Both the position numbers and the translations under genes were made by a program. From an uncultured Oscillospiraceae bacterium (lineage in GTDB: Bacteria > Bacillota > Clostridia > Oscillospirales > Oscillospiraceae): a DNA stretch of 8,367 nt. Below, piece after piece: positions 6,249-8,367 of the stretch (its first letter is position 1; each line of letters begins with the position of its first letter). The DNA lies in the NCBI GenBank assembly GCA_934561725.1, contig CAKTGW010000026.1, positions 1-8,367 on the forward strand, in the 5' to 3' direction. The notes under the pieces are model-generated. The model did no database searches and had not been told where the DNA came from. It saw nothing but the letters and a program-made list of their open reading frames with translations.

Positions 6249-7619
6249 TTATTCACATTGTATCGGATATTTCCCGGTAAAGCAGCCATTACAGAAGCTG
6301 CAGGCACATTTGGGTGCAATCTTCTGGAGAGCCTCCACACTCAAAAAGCCCAAACTGTCTGCACCGATCATCTGGCGCATTTCTTCCAGAGTATGGTTGC
6401 AGGCCATCAGCTCTTTCCTTGACGGAATATCTGTGCCGAAATAGCAGGGTGCGATAAACATGGGCGCGGAGGACAGCATATGTACCTGTACGGCTCCGGC
6501 CTCCCGCAGCAGATGAACCAGCCGGTTGGATGTGGTTCCCCGGACAATAGAGTCGTCAATAACGACTACCCGCTTTCCCTCTATGGTTGCCCGCAGAGGG
6601 TTGAGCTTCAACCGCACGGAATTCTCCCTGCTCTTCTGCCCCGGCTGAATAAAGGTCCGGCCAATGTAGCGGTTTTTGATCAGGCCGTCATTATATGGGA
6701 TCCCCGATTCCAGCGCATAGCCCTTTGCTGCATTCAGGCCGGAATCCGGTACACCGATCACCACATCCGCCTCGACCGGATGCTCCTGTGCCAGATAGCG
6801 TCCCGCCAATATACGCGCCTCATGCACACTCTGTCCGTCGATCACGCTGTCCGGCCGCGCAAAGTACAGATACTCAAAAATGCACAGTGCACTCTTCTGG
6901 CTGTGCATGCAGGCATCAATGCTTTTCACCTGGCCGTCTGTATCTACATACACCACCTCGCCCGGCTGTATATCCCGTACAAAGCTTGCACCCACGCTGT
7001 CCAGAGCACAGGACTCTGAAGCAAAAATGACTGCATCCCCGCGGCGCCCCATACACAGGGGGCGGAAGCCCCAGGGGTCTCTGGCTGCGATCAGCTTTCG
7101 TGAGGACATGACCACCAGCGAAAAAGCGCCCCGCAGCTGGCGCACCGTATTGGCCACGGCCTGTTCAATGCTGCCGCACTTCAGCCGCTCCTGCGCGATC
7201 ACATAAGAAATGATCTCAGAATCCGAACTGGTATGAAAAATAGCGCCCCGGTACTCATATTCCCTCCGCAGCTTATTGACATCTGCCAGATTTCCGTTAT
7301 GTGCCACGGCAAAGGTTCCCTTTACATAGGAAAGCGTCAGCGGCTGGGCATTCTCACGCAGAGAACCGCCGGTCGTCGAATAGCGTACATGCCCCACTGC
7401 CAGCGTCCCGTTCAGTCTCTGAAGAATATCTTCATTGAATATATCTCCGACCAGGCCCACATCCTTATGGCAGCTCATTTCCAGACCATTCATCGTGGCT
7501 ATACCGCAGGCCTCCTGCCCTCGGTGCTGAAGCGCATAAAGCCCGTAATAGGCGCTGCGCGCGCAGTCTCCGCCTGGGTCATAAATGCCAAATACGCCAC
7601 ATTCCTCATGCAGATCCAT
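6249..7619 (-). CDS. purF: Amidophosphoribosyltransferase
   Basis: PurF catalyses the first committed step of purine synthesis: PRPP plus glutamine gives 5-phosphoribosylamine. The 456-residue product starts MDLHEECGVFGI. The nucleophile C7 of the N-terminal Ntn glutaminase would be exposed by removal of a short propeptide, as in the B. subtilis enzyme. Glutaminase motifs are ALQHRGQEACGI (29-40), GHVRYSTTG (76-84) and AHNGN (106-110). The PRPP-binding loop is VVVIDDSIVRGTT (351-363). The likely [4Fe-4S] ligands are C246, C392 and the C443/C446 pair in CNGCFTGKYP. The C246-C392 spacing of 146 equals that of B. subtilis C236-C382. The ATG at 7619 has AAAGGGGA upstream; a longer in-frame start at 7736 lies inside the promoter. 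The gene stands apart from other pur genes and has its own leader with a terminator. Confidence 0.97.
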   Translation of the reverse strand: MDLHEECGVFGIYDPGGDCARSAYYGLYALQHRGQEACGIATMNGLEMSCHKDVGLVGDIFNEDILQRLNGTLAVGHVRYSTTGGSLRENAQPLTLSYVKGTFAVAHNGNLADVNKLRREYEYRGAIFHTSSDSEIISYVIAQERLKCGSIEQAVANTVRQLRGAFSLVVMSSRKLIAARDPWGFRPLCMGRRGDAVIFASESCALDSVGASFVRDIQPGEVVYVDTDGQVKSIDACMHSQKSALCIFEYLYFARPDSVIDGQSVHEARILAGRYLAQEHPVEADVVIGVPDSGLNAAKGYALESGIPYNDGLIKNRYIGRTFIQPGQKSRENSVRLKLNPLRATIEGKRVVVIDDSIVRGTTSNRLVHLLREAGAVQVHMLSSAPMFIAPCYFGTDIPSRKELMACNHTLEEMRQMIGADSLGFLSVEALQKIAPKCACSFCNGCFTGKYPIQCE

Positions 7620-7654
7620 CTCTGTTCCCCTTTCTCCGCTCTTCTCGCCCGAAT

Positions 7655-7708
7655 TTAAACATAAAAACCCCACAGCTGCGCTGTGGGGCCATTCCCTGTT
7701 CTCATCAT
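7655..7708 (-). other. Possible 17-codon upstream ORF spanning the purF leader terminator
   Basis: ATG ATG at 7708-7703 opens a frame encoding MMRTGNGPTAQLWGFYV and stopping at TAA (7657-7655), just past the T-run of the leader terminator. A ribosome moving through it would melt the hairpin. No Shine-Dalgarno is visible, and the ATG is only about 7 nt from the predicted start site, so translation would have to be near-leaderless. It may be chance. Confidence 0.2.
7662..7689 (-). terminator. Rho-independent terminator in the purF leader
   Basis: On the minus strand CCCCACAGC (7688-7680), the loop GCA and GCTGTGGGG (7676-7668) are followed by TTTTTAT. This is a complete intrinsic terminator 42 nt before the purF ATG and downstream of the purF promoter. 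It can act as an attenuator of purF. It would also stop transcripts running through from the GGDEF gene, whose stop is about 90 nt upstream with no better terminator after it. Confidence 0.8.
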
Positions 7709-7717
7709 TGAGAACAG
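7696..7717. repeat. Palindrome at the purF transcription start
   Basis: CTGTTCTCA (7696-7704) and TGAGAACAG (7709-7717) form a perfect 9-bp inverted repeat with a 4-nt spacer. It begins 5 nt after the -10 box, so it covers about +1 to +20. That is a classical repressor operator position. As RNA it would be a hairpin at the very 5' end of the transcript. Confidence 0.6.
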
Positions 7718-7721
7718 AGTC

Positions 7722-7750
7722 AGTATAACGCAGCATCCCGCGTTTTTCAA
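7722..7750 (-). promoter_or_regulatory. Sigma-A promoter of purF
   Basis: On the minus strand TTGAAA (7750-7745), a 17-nt spacer and TATACT (7727-7722) make a near-consensus promoter. Transcription would start near 7715, giving a leader of about 96 nt that contains the palindrome and the terminator. It lies in the 162-nt gap after the GGDEF gene. Confidence 0.8.
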
Positions 7751-7757
7751 GAGGCTT

Positions 7758-7773
7758 TGCAGATTTTTCTGCA
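7758..7773. repeat. Small palindrome upstream of the purF promoter
   Basis: TGCAGA and TCTGCA flank a TTTT spacer (6-4-6). It lies 7 nt upstream of the purF -35 box and 8 nt after the GGDEF stop. On the minus strand no T-run follows, so it is at best a weak terminator; it could also be an upstream regulator site. Confidence 0.3.
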
Positions 7774-7781
7774 TTCCGCCT

Positions 7782-8367
7782 TTATTTTCCATTTTCTCCC
7801 GGAGCCAGCTCCGGTGAATAAATAACATATGTATTTTTCATCCGCTTGGCCAAATAGAGCGCCTGATCGGCTTTACTGAAAATCTCGTCCAGTGTTTTCC
7901 CATCCCGCGGAAAAACAGCGACGCCTATGCTGCATGTGGCACGTCCGCCTGCTGCCTGACGTGCCAGCACCTGCTCAAGCTTGCTGTGCAGGATTGTCTC
8001 ATCGGCTATATCCGTCATCAATACCACAAATTCATCTCCGCCCCACCGGCCGATAATATCCGTGCGGCGAAATAGGGAGAGCAGATTTTCTGCACAGCCG
8101 CAAAGCACATGATCGCCCTCCCGATGGCCATAGCGGTCGTTCACCTGCTTGAAATCGTCCAAATCCATCAGAAGCAGTGCATGGCTGCGCATTCGTTTAC
8201 TGTCAAAGATCCGGGCAATACAGCTCTCGGTATAGCTCTTATTCAGCAGCTGTGTCATGCTGTCCCGCTCGGCCTTTTCACGGTAGGCCTCGCTCTGCCG
8301 CATCAGGCGATCCACATTGGACACAGCGCCGATAACCGCCGTCGGTCTCCCGTTTTCGCTGTGGAGC
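7782..8367 (-). CDS. PAS-GGDEF diguanylate cyclase, 5' end beyond the window
   Basis: GGDEF enzymes make the second messenger c-di-GMP from two GTP. The frame is open from the window edge, and 194 residues are visible. The first of them (LHSENGRPTAVIGAVSNVD) look like the end of a PAS/PAC sensor domain. A short helical linker (QSEAYREKAERDSMTQLLNK) leads into the catalytic domain. That domain contains LLLMDLDDFKQVNDRYGH for metal and GTP binding, and an intact GGDEF loop (codons about 8042-8028). An RRTD inhibitory site lies exactly five residues before GGDEF, so feedback inhibition by c-di-GMP is likely. The domain ends KADQALYLAKRMKNTYVIYS. An in-frame GTG at 8324 is an internal valine codon, not the start, because PAS-like sequence continues upstream. 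Any further sensor or membrane domains are out of view. Confidence 0.93.
   Translation of the reverse strand, partial: LHSENGRPTAVIGAVSNVDRLMRQSEAYREKAERDSMTQLLNKSYTESCIARIFDSKRMRSHALLLMDLDDFKQVNDRYGHREGDHVLCGCAENLLSLFRRTDIIGRWGGDEFVVLMTDIADETILHSKLEQVLARQAAGGRATCSIGVAVFPRDGKTLDEIFSKADQALYLAKRMKNTYVIYSPELAPGENGK

Noticed and set aside
7620..7721. Purine or PRPP riboswitch in the purF leader
   Set aside because: The leader is too short and shows only two simple hairpins. I see none of the conserved junction or loop sequences of the known purine or PRPP aptamers.
7620..7736. Longer purF start adding 39 residues
   Set aside because: The codon at 7736 lies within the purF promoter spacer, upstream of the predicted start site. 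The extension runs through the terminator and would bury the catalytic cysteine, which must be near the N-terminus.
1..8367. CRISPR array, tRNA, rRNA, insertion sequence, prophage or defence genes
   Set aside because: No regularly spaced repeats, tRNA-like cloverleaf, transposase or integrase motifs, or phage proteins are visible on either strand. Nearly all the DNA is accounted for by core genes.

Overview
This is an ordinary, gene-dense stretch of a low-to-medium-GC Firmicutes chromosome, most likely a Clostridia member of the Oscillospiraceae/Ruminococcaceae type. The evidence is the strong AGGAGG-type ribosome binding sites, sigma-A-like promoters, TTG and GTG codon use, a DUF951 gene, a PurF of the processed iron-sulfur (Bacillus-like) class, and compact Rho-independent terminators. 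Genus cannot be decided from the sequence alone. There is no CRISPR array, phage, transposase or tRNA/rRNA gene.

Layout. Positions 1-1804 hold rpsB and tsf (+), with a stem-loop between them and a strong terminator after tsf. A sigma-A promoter then drives greA (+, 1903-2406). Its terminator is shared with a convergent DUF951 gene (-, 2428-2619), whose last codons form one arm of the hairpin. Divergent from DUF951 is a 98-residue protein of unknown function (+, 2681-2977), which converges with rarA (-, 2991-4247). Upstream of rarA on the same strand is glyA (-, 4299-5325). It is broken: about 224 nt are missing near its 3' part and the frame shifts at the join. A divergent promoter region (5326-5545) separates glyA from nth (+, 5546-6178). 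nth converges with purF (-, 6249-7619) over a bidirectional terminator. purF has an unusually rich leader: a consensus promoter, a palindrome at the start site, a complete Rho-independent terminator before the gene, and a possible 17-codon upstream ORF. The window ends inside a PAS-GGDEF diguanylate cyclase gene (-, 7782 to the edge).

Functions fall into translation (S2, EF-Ts), transcription (GreA), genome upkeep (RarA, endonuclease III), one-carbon and purine metabolism (GlyA feeds methylene-tetrahydrofolate and glycine, PurF commits PRPP to purines), and c-di-GMP signalling. No wholly new system is visible. The points most worth a second look are the glyA lesion and the purF leader; the greA/DUF951 coding terminator and the palindrome in the glyA leader come next.
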